Counted from the first letter of the stretch, positions 50,270-63,311 are shown. The stretch: 64,000 nucleotides of DNA from Isoetes taiwanensis (GCA_021234155.1 JAJEKV010000097.1:2709477-2773476); one strand, 5' to 3'. The notes: generated by a model not told the origin, from the sequence alone. Numbers and translations are program-made.

Positions 50270-50434
50270 CTCAAAGCCTCTGAAAAACTTTGTGCCTGAT
50301 GAAAGATCCAATGGAATAATTCTTCGTGAAACATTGTCAAGTAATGCACATACTGACACAGAAGCTGCTTCCTTTAAGGCAAGATTCTGCAACGGGCTTG
50401 CTAATGTGATGCCTGTATCAACTATGTCCTCTAC
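50270..50434 (-). pseudogene. HGPRT-like exon (purine salvage phosphoribosyltransferase)
   Basis: A 55-codon exon is bounded by a good acceptor (TTCTTATTTCCAG) and a donor (GAG|GTTAGA). It reads VEDIVDTGITL, then ASVSVCALLDNVSRR and FFRGFE. VEDIVDTG is the PRPP-binding loop of type I phosphoribosyltransferases. The CALLD..SRR and RGFE spacing is that of hypoxanthine-guanine phosphoribosyltransferase, which salvages hypoxanthine and guanine to IMP and GMP. No other HGPRT exon is recognised nearby, and the expected next segment (ending of the hood and FVVGYG) is absent. It therefore looks like a single isolated exon with intact splice sites. Confidence 0.65.
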
Positions 50435-50517
50435 CTGGAAATAAGAAAGAGGTTAAAAATGGGCAAACGTATCTAATAGAAGTCTGCAAATTCATTAAAG
50501 GCATCCTTTATTACTAC

Positions 50518-50862
50518 ACTGATGCGGCAGAGCAGCATTTTGTGAAACTGCTTTACTGAGAACTACTGAACCCATACTGCCTTTATGCCTCTCCTCTTGT
50601 TGCTGTAACTGCAGTTGCACGGTCAGCTGTTGATGTGGAGCCTGCTGTTGACTTCCTAAGAGGACATTATTACTAGCTAGGGGGTTTTGTCCAGATTCAT
50701 TAACCTACACAAAAAGCATATGTATAAGGAGAAAAGGATAATCTCATGGATAATAGATTCAAAAAGTGTACCTCGTGCTCTGATACAACTGAATGTACTG
50801 TACTTTGGTGATGTTCACCAGATATCACATTTCCTACCATATCCACCGCCTGAATCGCCGAT
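50518..50862 (-). pseudogene. Two Gln-rich exon-like segments of an unknown gene
   Basis: 50772-50862 (contains IQAVDMVGNVISGEHH, donor GAG|GTACAC) and 50518-50704 (acceptor TTTTGTGTAG, contains LTVQLQLQQQEERHKG) join in phase 0. The product is low-complexity and Gln/Ser-rich, and I cannot name it. The second segment ends in a phase that would give a stop if joined directly to the HGPRT-like exon, so the two come from different genes or lack intervening exons. Confidence 0.35.
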
Positions 50863-53800
50863 CTAAAACGGAAACGGAATGCTGTTGATATGTCTAGAAT
50901 TAAAAAAAAATACCACAAAAGCCAGCGTACCTATTGCCCCCGTGTTCTTCCAACCCGACCGGATCGCCCACCTATACACCGCTGATTTTTTCCCTCGGAT
51001 ACAAATGTACCGCCCATCGCGGATTCACAAGTCGATTTTCCTCAAGCGAGCTTTCCATTTCATGCTCGCAGCCGAAGCTTTATATGCATGGCGGGGTGCA
51101 ACATGGGGGCACTTTGCCCTTTTTGTTCAAAAACGAGCACATGGATCTTCCCGCCCTCACAAATGATTCGACAAAATGGCTATCCGTGGCGAACACCGGT
51201 ACCATCATGAGTATATAAACAGAAAGATGTTGCTCATATAGGTAGAATTAAAAATGCTGTAAATGGCAACACGCCTACCGTTTTGCCTTATTCCCAACCT
51301 GGATTGTCTACCTATACACCTAAACGCACAGACCATCGAAATCCGATCAAGCACTGTCTCTTGTTTGAATATAAACCACACACATTTCCTCAGGACAAAC
51401 AGAAAGCATACCCAACTTCTCAATCTCGCAAACAGACAGCTTCCTCGATCAATATAATAAACTGGCGACAGATCCCATTGAAAATAACCATAGTTATCCT
51501 CATGCATTGCATCGCAGCTCTGCCGGAGTTCTGCCGTTGTCGCCAGATAGGAAGACGCAGAAAAATGAAGAGCAAAAAATGACTTCACTGCAAAATTTTA
51601 GATGATTCCATTATCCTCCTTGCCACGTTACAGATATGCATTAATCCTTTTCAATACGATTTGCCACATCATAGTGTGCATTAATGATGGCCAGACTTTC
51701 AAGGTCACGTCTAAATTAGATGCCCTAATTTGAAAGGTGTTTGCACCAAAAGTTGCATCTGCCTGGAGGTTTCTCAAAAATGATCAAGGGCTGGGATTTC
51801 TCCTCCCCCCTTGATCCGACGATCCAGAGGCATGGTGCATGCCCACATGCATGCCCATGCATGCCCCCATAGAGATTCGACGGCCAGAATTACGCCACCT
51901 CTTTTACTCAAGGGTGAACGGCCGAGATGACACCTTTATATAAAATGTCCACGATGCCCATAGCATGTGATATACGTGTATATATATATTAGTGATATGT
52001 CAAGTGTGTGTCCAAGGACATAGCTGATTCTGCATATCCATTACCTCTTGAAGGTATGAGCCCAACATCCATACTGAAATCGTGCTCAACATCGCGTGTA
52101 GCAGTTGGCCGGGCCTGACAAACTCAGCATAGCATGTCCGGATTTATAGCTTTGAAAGGTATGGCATTCATCAACAACAGCTGGCACTAATATCTATGTG
52201 CCACTTAGCATTGGGAAAAGTCAAGGGGACAAGTATAGCTAGAGTTGTTTTTTCTTTTTACCAAATATTTGAAAAGATATTTATGGAAATTTTCAAAAAG
52301 AATAATACAAATATCCAATCAGAAATTTGAATATAATTGAACACTTGTTTTTTTCTTCTTCTTCTAAAAGTTTGGTATTCAACTCTACGGGGGTACTAAT
52401 ACTTACGTGTCGTTTAGCATTGGGAAAGTCAAGGGTACAAGTCTTGAATTTCTTTTTATCAGTTTTTAGGGCAAGATTATATACGTATACATTAAAGTAA
52501 AAATTATATACAATAGATTCCTTCTAAAGGGTAGGTAGATAGGATTAAGAACATTAGAATATGTTGGAGAGGTCAGAGCAATGGTACTCGAGAGCATCTC
52601 CTCTTCTTCTCCACCATGTAGGTAGTATACGTTCAATCACCTTTCTTCTCCCAATAGATAGATACAATCCTTAATGTCCAGGACATAAGGTACAATTCTG
52701 AATACATAAGGTACATGTACTGCTATCATTGGGCAGCATTACCTTGCACACTTTTCTTATTAACCCAATGATATTTAAAGGAGTAGAACCCCTGCAGGAC
52801 CATTCTATCTATGGTGTGCTAATGCTATCAGAGTGACTTCCAAATTGGAAGAGTTCTTTAGCTTCATGGTGGAGATCCCTTGACCAACCAATGCCATGTC
52901 AATGGTGTTTTCCAGATAGCCTAAAGCATTATATTCACCATCAATGCAGGACCTATTCGAAGTCATTATCAACTCTGGCCATACAAGTAGGGGCACTACC
53001 AAACCAATTTGGAACATACCCAGTGCCAAAACTTTGTGATCTGGATTACAAAATTAGGTGTTTTCAATATGTTTCAGTAACCTCACATCCAAGCGGACAT
53101 TTGTTATTCAAAATAGCCTTTGTCTAGTCTTTCCTTGATGTCGAGTTCCCCGTGAAGAGCTCTCCATCTAAAGAACTGATCTTTCTAGAACAAATAGGCT
53201 TCCAGGATTTAGCCAAAGCTACTTTGGCAACCTTATCTCTGCTTTCAAGGGAGTATCTTGTTTGAATGCATGATAGATCTTTGCCACATTATATTGTACA
53301 TTCCCATCACGTAGCGTCATTTGGTGAAAATACAAGGGTGAGAGACGACCAAGGGAAGTCCATCTCGTTCCCAAATCTCTATATTCCAAAATAAGTTGAA
53401 TCCTCCTGCCTCCCCATGAGGGTCCATAGGGGTGAAAAGTCTAGGGTACAAGTCTTGAATTTGATTGAGGAATATTTTGGATAGATATTCAAGCAAACGT
53501 TCTATAAGAATAATACAAAACATAATGTAAATCTATTGAGAGGGTGTACACTCGTGTGTTGCTCTTCTTCAATTGGGTTCAATTTCTTCTAACGTATGTT
53601 GCCATCCGAATGCGTATAGTCAAACTCCATAGCTCATGTGTCACATCTGGCAAGTGGAAAAGTAAAAGGGTAAAATGAGAAATCAACACCATGCAAAAAC
53701 TTTTCTCATGCTTATCCCCGAAGCAAAGGACAAAGGTCCAAAAACCCTAGGTAACTCCTGGAAAAAATATCATCAGATCCGACATATGCCCCGGCCGCCG

Positions 53801-53866
53801 GCCGCCAGTCTGTCCTATATTACCCATGTATTAATCATGGCTATGTAAATTGGATACCTATCAAAA
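50863..53866. other. Intergenic stretch with repeat debris
   Basis: 51780-51995 matches the conserved CATGCATG-rich end of the (TA)n-ended family, finishing TACGTGTATATATA. 'agcattgggaaa(a)gtcaagg' motifs recur at 52200 and 52420, with a looser version at 53430. Overlapping frames at 50879-51588 on both strands show no domain. No gene is supported. Confidence 0.45.
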
Positions 53867-55038
53867 ATGGGAAGAACGGTGTTGGTGGCGCTGGACGAGG
53901 GAGATGAGAGCTTAACTGCTCTCAAATGGGCCCTAAAACATATGCTTAGGCCCATGGATGATGAAAATGAAGCAGTTTCTGTAGGGCATGAAGCAGACAC
54001 TGTTGTACTCTTGCATGTCAAGGCACCTTGCCAGATTTCTGGTGGTGTTGCTGGCACTGGTGGTACTTCCCTCTTTGATTTGCTATTTTTTTTCATTTGG
54101 TTTCTTTGATTATCCCTTGATCTGTCTGTCTGTTTGGCTTCTTTTGTTTTCCATTTTTTTGTTTGTTCTGATGTTCTATTTCTTGTTCTAGGGTTCTTTG
54201 TAGCTGAACAATTGTCGGCCATTCAAAAGTATCAGGACAGTGCTACCAAAGAAATTTTGAGTGCTGCTAAGCAACTATGTCTTGAACACAAGGTACTGTC
54301 AGAACTGTGTTTTTTCTTCTCCGATTGACGTTATTCTTTCGAGACTTTTATTATGTTAGGTACTTAACCTGCTAATATTCCAACATCCTCTCTTAAGCCA
54401 TATTTGCATAAAAATGCAGTTTATTAGGTTCTGTCTTTTAAGAGAAGAAATCATTTGAGCTGCATTGCTTTCTCTTCGACTTTCATAGAACTTGCACAAG
54501 GCAGTCCACTTAAATTGCTTGTTATAGAAACTTAGCATTATAAATAGTCTATTTAAACTGCTTGATACATAAATTCAGCACATATGTCATTATGCCATTA
54601 TTGGTAATGTTAGGTGAAGATGATGAATATTTTCATTTTTCTGAAGCTGTGCACATCTACTAATGTTTTCGATTAGGGAATTTGGTTTAGATCCTCGTCC
54701 ACAATTTTTTGCAGGATCTTTGTGAATAATTTAAGATTTTTTTGGTTTAGGTGAATTCTACACCATTGGTGTCCACAGGAGATGCCCGGGACGCTATATG
54801 CGAGGCAGTGGAGAAAGTGCATGCAGATGTTCTAGTTATGGGCAGCCATGGATATGGTCCTGTCAAGAGGTAGGGAATTAGTTGCTTAGGTACTCAAAAC
54901 AATTTGTATCCTGCTGATCTATTTATCTGTCTATGTTTATGCAGAACGCTGATGGGAAGTGTGAGTGATTACTGTGCCCACAATGCAAAGTGCCCTGTTC
55001 TTATAGTGAAGAGAACTTCCAAAGATAAGGCACAATAG
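53867..55038 (+). CDS. Universal stress protein (UspA family), four exons
   Basis: Exons 53867-54062, 54192-54292, 54751-54869 and 54945-55038 total 510 bases (169 residues plus stop), with GT/AG at every junction and matching phases (1, 0, 2). The protein starts MGRTVLVALDEGDESL and has the family's alternating beta/alpha pattern. VVLLHV forms the second core strand, and VLVMGSHGYG..MGSVSDYCAH..CPVLIVK carries the G-x2-G-x9-G-S/T nucleotide-binding motif of ATP-binding UspA proteins. No signal peptide is present, so it is likely cytosolic. Length is normal for the family. Plant members are tied to stress, hypoxia and hormone responses; the exact role here is unknown. An insert (RPMDDENEAVSVGHEAD) between the first helix and the second strand is typical of plant versions. 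This is the only gene in the window that looks fully intact. Confidence 0.92.
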
Positions 55039-55943
55039 AATCCGACTATGCTGTATACTCTCCCTTTGTGCCTATATAATGTATATCTCTTCTTAGATAA
55101 AACTTTTTTGTGCCATGTGGAAATTTGGATGCATAGATATCACCCAAATGTCCTTTCCTGGTGCTAGACCACTTTGTATATCAAGAATGTCAAACCATCT
55201 TCAAGATGTAGCACGCCTTGGTATTTAGGTCTTACGACAAGTATTTAATGTAATTTGAGGTTCAGAACGTCAGAGCCATTTCCAAGATGTATGGGGGAAC
55301 GGAAGCTGGGGGATTGGTGTTAGCTTGGAGCGGCTCCTAGAATGGGCAAACCAGTTTTATTTCCCCACAACATGGAAATTGGATTCGTAATGAAGATCAC
55401 CAATGGGTCCTGGGATGGGCGGCCCAGTTTCATTCCCTCACAACATGAAAACTGGATTTTTAGTGCTGGAACGGGCGACCCAGTTCATTCCCTCACAATA
55501 TGGAAACTAGATTTTTACTGAAGATGGAAACTATTACTAAAGATTACTCCACATATTGAGGGGCGATTTTACTGAAGATTACTCCACATATTGAGGGACG
55601 ATTTCCATTTTGCAGACATAATAGGCTCCCAATTTTTCTGTTATAGAATGGCTTGATATTCTCGTAATCAATCTTATGAACAATTTGGTTTCAAATTGGA
55701 TTCTGTGGATCATGTTAATTTAGAATTTGACCTTGTCATCGAACTACATGTCAAAAATGAGATGGAATACATGCCAATAATTCTATTCAAGTTAAGATGT
55801 ACCTACGTTTGAGAACATGATGAAATTGTCGTATAGCGTACAGGGGAATGGAGGTTTGGACACCATTCCCGGTTTTACAGGTGGGGTCCCGCGATCGGCG
55901 AGGCAGAAACAGAGTTTTAAGATCTGTGAAACAGAGTTTTAGA
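55039..55943. other. 3' flank of the stress-protein gene
   Basis: This holds the 3' UTR and downstream sequence. 'gggc(g)gcccagtttcattccctcacaa' segments recur at about 55340, 55420 and 55470, and 'gattactccacatattgaggg(g/a)cgattt' occurs twice (55544, 55572). No further gene is seen. Confidence 0.5.
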
Positions 55944-57063
55944 CCCTTTTTCCACGGTTGACTTAAAATATGGCTGTCTTATAATTATAAGACAGCATTT
56001 TAGGTGCCACGTCATTCTTGTGGCATGTCTTAAAAAAATTAGTTTCCCATGGCTTCATTATAAGAGGTGTTTTATAATATAAGACATGTCTCATAAATTT
56101 ACTTTTCCACTACTCCGTAGTTTTCCTACTGATCCACGGCTTCTAAAAATAGTCTATGCACGGCTTCTGAAAATAGTCTGATCCATGGCTTTCGTAGTTT
56201 CCTGATCCACGGCTTTCCAAACGACGAATCCACGGATGCTTTGTTATTCGTTTTGTATTTGCTGGTATTTACCTCTGTCTTCGTTACTGGTATTTGCTTC
56301 GTTTTGTACAAGAGATGGGCTTGAATCAATAAACAAGGTCCCATATACAGGAGATAGCTAGAGAAACAAATAGAAAGTGCCTTCTTCAATGTCTCAGAAA
56401 AACAGAATGGATCAGGATCAGAAAAACAGAATGGATCAGAAAAACAGAATGGTGCAATCCAATCTGCTGCTGAAGAGGCCGAGCTCATAAATATTGCAGC
56501 AATCAGCACTGTCCATGATCAAATTCTGGGCTTTTTTCATTTGCTTGCTGCAGACAGATCTAAAGAACCTGCAGATACCGTGCAGAATGATCATTTAGAT
56601 CTACACTTCCTTATGATCATGTCAACTCTTTAGATCAATTTCTCTACTTTATAATCAATTTCTGCAAAAAGACTCTGCGCTTGGAAGCTGGGTCCTTGAT
56701 TTGGCTGGGCAGAAGCATTTTTTGCCCTTGATATGGCGGGGCAGAAGCAGAAGCTGGGCAAATCGGACCAGCCCAAATCGCACCAGCCATCAAATCCGAC
56801 AGAGGAAGAGACTACAGTCGGATAAATTCCTCTTCGACCTCATTTTTTTAAGCCCCACAATTTTCGTTGAAGAAATCATGCGATTTGCTGTCTTTTTTTT
56901 TGGCGGGGGGTATCCCCCAGAAGAAAATGGGACTCCAAAGTTGTACGATTAGCACATGCGACATGTCTTAAAAATGTGTGTGGAAAAACTAAGGTGTCTT
57001 ATATGATTATGTGGCCCAATCATATCTTCACAAATTTAAGACAGAGATGCCGTGGAAAAAGGG
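55944..57063. mobile_element. 1.12-kb element with short inverted ends (MITE-like)
   Basis: CCCTTTTTCCACGG at 55944-55957 is matched by its reverse complement at 57050-57063. A second shared block, TGTCTTA, lies about 20-30 bases inside each end. A 22-bp perfect palindrome (CTGTCTTATAA and its mirror, 55974-55995) lies close to the left end. A 127-codon minus-strand frame (56126-56509) has FCFSDP repeats but no transposase features. Target duplication is unclear. Confidence 0.5.
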
Positions 57064-59325
57064 CCTTGGGCAAAGATCTGTGAAGCCTTAAACCTTAAAT
57101 CTGAGAAATGGTTGAGTCGAGGCAAAAACAGAGCTTAAGATCAGTGAAACAGAGTCTTAAGCAAAAATCTGAGAAACTGTGAACTGCTCAAACTGCTCGA
57201 AGACCTGCGAAACCTTAAACCTGCGAGCTTGAAACATGCAAAATTTAAGAAACAAGCTGCTCAAACCTGCTCGAACATGCTTAAACATGCGAGCTGCTCA
57301 AAGACCTGCTGCAAAGAGTGCGGTGAAGACCTGCGATCTTGTGTGGAATATGCTCTGAAGAGTGCTCAAAAACCTATGATCTTGTGTGGAAGATGCAGTG
57401 GTGTGGAGCTCCAAGAACCCTAAAACAAAAACCTAAAACCTGCGCCGCCGGTCGATCGGAATGCGTGAACCCTATTTCCATTCCGTGATATTGGCGGATG
57501 CCACGTATCACCCTGAGAATGGGTGCCAGGGATTAAAGACGACCCAATTTCTATTTTGAAAACTATCTATCATCAAGTATTGAGCTTAGGCTAAGCTAAA
57601 CATTCCATTTTCAAGACCTTAGATAATCATGAATTCGTTCGTTAATATCCCCATTATGAATGCTCACATTCATTTAGTATCTTCAAAGGATTTATTCCTC
57701 AAGGCTTATTCACATGCTTTTTTCCATTAGGCATAGTAACGGCCGAATCCGTGCGGTCTAAATTCCTTTCAGATGAGTCCACCATACTTTGCTTATTTTG
57801 AGAGTTGAGGCCGATTTTTCCCACTTGCCGATCCATTTTTGTATCAATGTGGAATCAATCAATCTATTCAAAATGCACAATTTGTTTGCGGTGAGATATC
57901 TTATGCAAGTGAAAAAATTTCAGCAAACATGATCGGATGCCACGTGTACAAATGCCTGATTAAATTGCTTCATGCTGAGGCAGTAAGGTGAATTTTGCCT
58001 TCAAAAAAGCCGCATGTGAATCCTATACAAATGCAGTTCGTTCTTCTTGTATGGAAAGTCAACAAGATGTCGAAGCATGCCCTTTTGAAGGTGTTAGTTT
58101 ACCCTCTACCTACAGGCTAATAGTAGAAGGGTGTATAGTTACAATGAAGCTGCTTCCTTCAAATTCAAATGTTATAACATGGCACTCAGATTTATGATGA
58201 ATCTATCCCTGAGCAAATGTTACATCAAAGTTGTATTGTTGTAAATATTCGTTATTGTCAGTGCATTAGAATTAGATGTATTTGGTTCAATGTAATGTGC
58301 ATCTAAATGGAGAGTTTTTAGATTATTGCAGAACAATTTTCCTAGTGATCTAGTGATGTGCATCCAAATGGAGGGTGATACATGCAGTTGGCAATGGTCT
58401 TAGTGGGAGGAAGAGAATCTTAACAACTAAGCTTGTCAAAGTCAAAGTTAAAAGCTATATTTATAGAGTTAAATTGGAGGTCAAGAGCTAGGTTATAAGC
58501 TATGTCTAAACTTTTCTGATTGATCCAAATAAAGGTAAAACTAAGTGCGGAATCTTCCTACATACTTTGTCTTCCTCATATATATTTTATATTGTTTACA
58601 TCATTGTGTGGTTTAGAACCTCCAGGTTGCTTAAGGCAACCACTCTGAGTGAAAAAATTCCAAAAAGAATGCTCAAACAGAGACTTTGGACCACTTTCCC
58701 TGAAGGAAAAAAAGTCTGCCTTGCAAGAATAGGTGCCAAATGCAATTCGAAAAGAGTTTACTCATGATCTTTGATTCTAAAGCTACTCAAGACTTTGAAG
58801 GATGTTGGGAGCAAAGTCAGATGGATTTTGAGTAGAGCAAGCCTCTCAAAAAAGCACCCCTGACCGGATCAATTTTTGGTCATTGTCTTTGGCAGAGAAT
58901 CAAATTTTCTAACGCGATAAGGGAAACTCCTTTTTGGGATTTGATGCTTGACCCCCCCCTTCTAGAATGTCTGCACACAATGTTCTAGAATGCTTTTTGC
59001 CAAAAGATGTGTATCTTTTTTGGAACTTTGATTTTTCTTTGTCTGTCTGTCATACTATGAGCAGTAGGCAAATTTAGAATTGCCAGATCTTTGGATGCAC
59101 TTTCTTGCTTTTCTAAGCAATGTCAGTGCAAACAATGCCTATGTAAATAATCAGATGTAGGTCACTTGTACACGATGTAAGTATGGAGTAATAATGATAG
59201 ATCAATAGCGTAGTGGTGCAGGTTTAGACTTCTATCAATGGATTAAGCAAACATTTTAATTACCATGAACCTATGCTACAGATACTTATGTGCAATGTGC
59301 AATACTTCTGCTTTTTTTCTTTCTC
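57064..59325. other. Intergenic stretch with unidentified frames
   Basis: 'gatctgtgaa' and 'aaacctgcgaa' type repeats fill 57070-57330. A plus-strand frame at 57988-58197 (FAFKKAACESYTNAVRSS...) and one at 58567-58767 have mildly protein-like composition but no recognised domain. I do not call genes. Confidence 0.3.
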
Positions 59326-59394
59326 AAGAATAGAATAGAATAGAATAGTTTTTTTAACGTCCACGAAGACCAATAGGTCATGGGACCCATACAA
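59326..59394 (-). mobile_element. LINE 3'-end copy with (TTCTA)n tail
   Basis: AGAAT units (plus-strand view) abut AACGTCCACGAAGACC and TGGGACCC, the diverged 3' end of the LINE family seen at 3.3-10.4 kb. Confidence 0.45.
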
Positions 59395-61443
59395 TGGGCA
59401 TGGGCTGGTCATGGTCAAGATAGGATGCAAGGACTAAGTGTTGTATGGATATGATGTCTGACACAATATCAATAGGAAGCATTCATAAATTTGTCAACAA
59501 GGCTCGGATTTTCATTCAACTCAGAATCACCCAGGTAAATAATAATAATAATCCTAAGCTTAATATCTTGGGCATAGGATGAAAAAAGGTACACAATGAA
59601 GTAAACCGCACAAATTCGTCAATAGTTCATGCAAAATCAGATGTTTGGAAGGCAGATTGGCTGGGGAATCTAGGCTTTGTGTGTGTTGGGGGAGGGGTAG
59701 ATAGTAAACATTTTTTGCAATATATGGCTAGGCACAATTCCCAAGAAACCACATTTGAAGGCCTAAATGGACGAATTTTTGGATTTTCTTTTTGCTAAAG
59801 GAATCTTTTTTTATGCTCTTCATGATGGTGGAATCTTTTTTGCAAAAGCAGCTTCTTCATTTTTTGGGCCTTAAAGAGGTATGATAATGGTGATGTGGCA
59901 AATAGGCAAGATGAGTTGGCAATGTGAGGATGACATGGCAAGTGGGGTGATGAGGTGTCAAACAACTTGGCTAAGAATATTTTTTCTAGTCAAAACATGA
60001 GATGAGGTGGAGGCAAGATGATATGTCACCCTTATGGATTTAACCATTTAAATTGAAGAACTTTTGCAAAGGATGGAATTTCAATGGGGTGACACGTGTA
60101 TGATGTGTCCTGGCAATGTGGATGACATGTATGATGACATGGCCACTTTTGAATGATTTTATAGGTCAATTTTAATACCAATGCATATGATTTGCATTTT
60201 CTAGGAAATTTTGACTTTTAATTGCTTTCCTTAGGAATTTTGCACTTTCTCTCACCATTTGACTTCTAGAGAGAAAAATTTGACCTTTGACCATGAGTAT
60301 GACCAAGTCAAGTGGAAATTTGTGCTTTAATGAGATGGTGATGGTATGGTAAGCATGTGTGTGATGTGAATGACATGTGAAAGAGAAGTTTTGACTAGAA
60401 AAAATCGTCTAGGCCAATTTGCCTTAGGAAATGAAGGGTGGACATGGAACTTGGGGTGTAATGGGCATGTCTTCATGGCAAAGGGTATGGAAGACTTAAG
60501 ATGGAGATCATGGAATGTAGTTATACCAAGAACTCAAATAGTAGCATCACATACCAAGAACACTTCAAGGGGTCTTCAAATCTTCAATCATTGACTTGCT
60601 TGAATCACCTTCCTTAGCATGCTTGTGTGATCTTTGCCAAATGTCCTCACCTTGGTCTTTAAGTCTTTTCTTCACAATGTGCAAAGATGCATTGTACTAA
60701 TATATCTGTGTTCAAATCAAAGTGTGAGCATGAGAATATAAGAATGTATCTTGCTCTTCCATGCTGCCATAGCATGGCAGCATTATGCCAAACTAAAAGA
60801 ATAGGCTGGTCCCCCAGCCTCTTGTTTTGCTTAATGATCAGAATGGAATTCCAGCTAACTGCCAATGTGGAGGTATGTTTGGCAGCTCAATGGACCTGCA
60901 ATGGATTGAAAAGATAGTGATGGTAGATTTCAGTATGATATGAATATGAACATGGAAGGAATTTGCAAATGAACCTGCATGGCAAGTGTGATCATTAGTA
61001 GAGAATATGAGCCGTTGGATGGAAATGTGACAGCAATCAAATGGATTTGGTGGAAAAGAGTGAAGATTTGAAGTGTTTTATGTGGATCAAAGGCAACTTT
61101 TCTGCAGATGAGTATGGAATGAATGTCGCAGGGTGCACCTACATGTGGCAAAAGATTTGTTAGCACAAATGAGCTGCTGTTGTGGTAGGAATGGCAGAAG
61201 CTACAGATATGAAGGTGAATGAAGAGAAGTGAATGAGTGTGGTATGGATGACTGCAAATCCAGATGCCCCTGCATGGAGTTCAGAGCTTGAGCAATATTA
61301 GTACTTGATTTGAACCTTGAATGAGTTGACACATGCACAAATCTTCTGTTCTTGCATTAGAAGTGGAAACCTCGAATTCAAAAGCTTAATTTATGCAAAT
61401 ACTAAAATTTGAAAACAAATACTACTTACCAAATACTCCTGCA
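59395..61443 (-). mobile_element. Probable 3' LTR of the Ty3-type element
   Basis: On the minus strand a polypurine tract at 61467-61444 is followed at 61443 by TGCAGGAGTATTTGG, the position and TG start expected of a 3' LTR. The far end of the LTR cannot be fixed without the 5' LTR, which lies outside the window. It may be shorter than the interval given. The sequence has 'gatgacatggca' type short repeats near 59890-60140 and no gene. Confidence 0.4.
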
Positions 61444-61467
61444 TTTTTTCCCCTTTTTTCTTTTTTT
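61444..61467 (-). promoter_or_regulatory. Polypurine tract (plus-strand DNA primer)
   Basis: The minus strand reads an A/G-only run with AAGGGGAAAAAA directly before a TG. It lies 100 bases downstream of the integrase stop. This is the usual placement of a polypurine tract in LTR retrotransposons. Confidence 0.55.
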
Positions 61468-61566
61468 GCGTTTTGCAATATTGTTCAACCAAAAGAAAAC
61501 TAAACTATCCTACCACAAATTCCAAATAAATTTTTAACTAAACAAGCTTAAGGCAACATGTTGTTG

Positions 61567-62461
61567 TCAATACCTTTTCAAATGTAGGATATTGATAGGA
61601 TTCAACAATTCTCTGCCATCAAGTACATCTCTGAGCCAATAAGAGTCTTTACCTGCTTCACTAATAACTTCAAAAGGCCCTTCCCAAAGATTCTCAAACT
61701 TAGCTGCTATGTCCTCCCTTGACTTGTTCCATTTCAACACCAGCTCACCCGATTTGAGAGTGCCTTGAAGTTTGTGAGCAGCTTTGAAGGCTGCTATGTC
61801 GTTGGCCTTTTTTATCATAACAGAATTTTCTGCTTCATATCTGTGCTCCTCAAGCTGCATTAATCTCACACATCTTTCCTTTAATACATCATCCATTTCC
61901 AAGTTTATCTGATATGCCAGTCTGAGTGATGGAATTTCTAATTCAATTGGCACTACAGATTCTATACCATAAACCAGACTGAAAGGTGTGTGTTTGGTGG
62001 AGGCCTTGACAGTAGTTCTATAAGCCCATAGTGCATCATGGAGTTTGAGGTGCCAATCTTTTTTTAAAATCTTTATTGGTTGACTCTGCTTGGCCATTGC
62101 CCTGAGGGTAATATGCTGAACTTTTGGTGTGTTTAACTTTTAGAGTAGCCAGCAGTAAGGCAATGGTCTGGTTCATGGACTGACTCCCCCTATTAGAGAT
62201 GATTTTTAAGGGGATCCCAAACGTAGCACAAATGTTCTCATGGAGGAATCTTGCAGTAACATATGCATTTGCTTCTCTGAGAGGTATTGCTTCAGCCCAT
62301 TTGGTGAAATTATCTGTTGCTACAAGTATGAACTGATGCTGAGCTGAAGAGGGTGGATCTATGGGCCTATGAAATCCAGTCCCCATATCTAGAATGGACC
62401 TGGTGAGGTTATAGCAGTAAGAGGGGCTGGTTGCAATGCTCTTTTGCCAAAGATTTGACAT
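61567..62461 (-). pseudogene. Ty3-type integrase core and C-terminus, frameshifted
   Basis: The first frame (62461-62036) has FILVATDNFTKWAEAI with the first catalytic Asp and GNGQAESTNK with the Glu. The second catalytic position reads ISNRGSQS, so the expected Asp is lost. At an A-rich run near 62045-62055 the reading frame shifts into the second frame (62097-61567): DALWAYRTTVKASTKHTPF..LVYGIE, then KFENLWEGPFEV and INILHLKRY, the usual end of the GPF/Y-type C-terminal domain. Integrase would insert the element's DNA into the host genome; this copy should be inactive. No chromodomain is seen after the stop. Confidence 0.85.
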
Positions 62462-62808
62462 TTATGACAATATTTTATAACATTATAGCAATCTTTGAAA
62501 AGAGTAGGCCAAAAATATCCTGACCTCAAGATCTTCTTGGCAGTTGTGTCATCAGCTAAGTGTCCACCACAAATACCCTCATGGCAAGCCTCAATGATCA
62601 TTTTGGCTTCTTCAGAGTCAACACACCTCAGCAGTACTCCCTCCTTGTCTACCTTGCATAACACCTCCCCAATTAGTCTGAACTTTTTGCACTTCTCTTT
62701 AAATCTCCTCTCTTGACTGCTGCTTAAGTCTTTTGGCAACTCATTGTTTTCAAGATAATTCCTGATATCACATTGCCAGTCCAAGTCTTTTGCATGAAAA
62801 GCAATCAA
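62389..62808 (-). pseudogene. Ty3-type integrase zinc-binding domain
   Basis: The frame includes CHEGICGGHLADDTTAKKI, then YFWPTLFKDC and CHKCQIFG, giving the H-x6-H...C-x2-C zinc finger that opens Ty3-type integrases. The upstream part (DLDWQCDIRNYLENNELP) is the linker after RNase H. The domain overlaps the core frame at 62389-62461 in a different phase, so at least one frameshift separates them. Confidence 0.85.
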
Positions 62809-62900
62809 GTTAGTAACACAATCAATATCATTTAATCCTTCTTGGTCCTCGTGTTCAAATAAAGCATAGGGCAGATAAAAACTGGGATTTTCAACTAAGT

Positions 62901-63300
62901 TTATAACTTTGACAGTAATGTTGTAAGCTTGAACTTAGAAGCCCATCTACATAACTTTGCTTTGGGCCGTTTCTTCACAAAAAGGAGAGATAAAGGATTT
63001 TTCCTCATATAGACTTGAGTCTGGTCATTTTGTAGGAAATGACCCTGTCTTTCTATCAGAAACATCAAAGCAGCTGCACTCTTCTCCAGTCTAGGATATC
63101 TTAGCTCAGTCTCAGACCACATTTTGCTGGCAAAAGCAATAATATGGTCTTCTTGCAGCAATGCTACACCGATTGCTCTTTTAGTAATACTAATATAGGC
63201 TTTGAAAGGCTTTTCTAAGTCTGGGGGCTTTAGCAGAATAGAATGGCAGATAACATTGATGATTTTATCAAAGGATTCTTGACATTCTTCATTCCAATCA
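62901..63300 (-). pseudogene. Ty3-type RNase H domain, decayed
   Basis: The reading runs WNEECQESFDKII..LLKPPDLEKPFKAYISIT, then IGVALLQEDHIIAFASKMWSETELRYPRLEKSAAAL. The usual Y-x-D-A-S start of the RNase H fold reads YISIT, so the first catalytic Asp is missing. The frame ends at 62901 before the last part of the domain. In an active element it would degrade template RNA during reverse transcription. Confidence 0.8.
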
Positions 63301-63311
63301 ACCAGAATATG

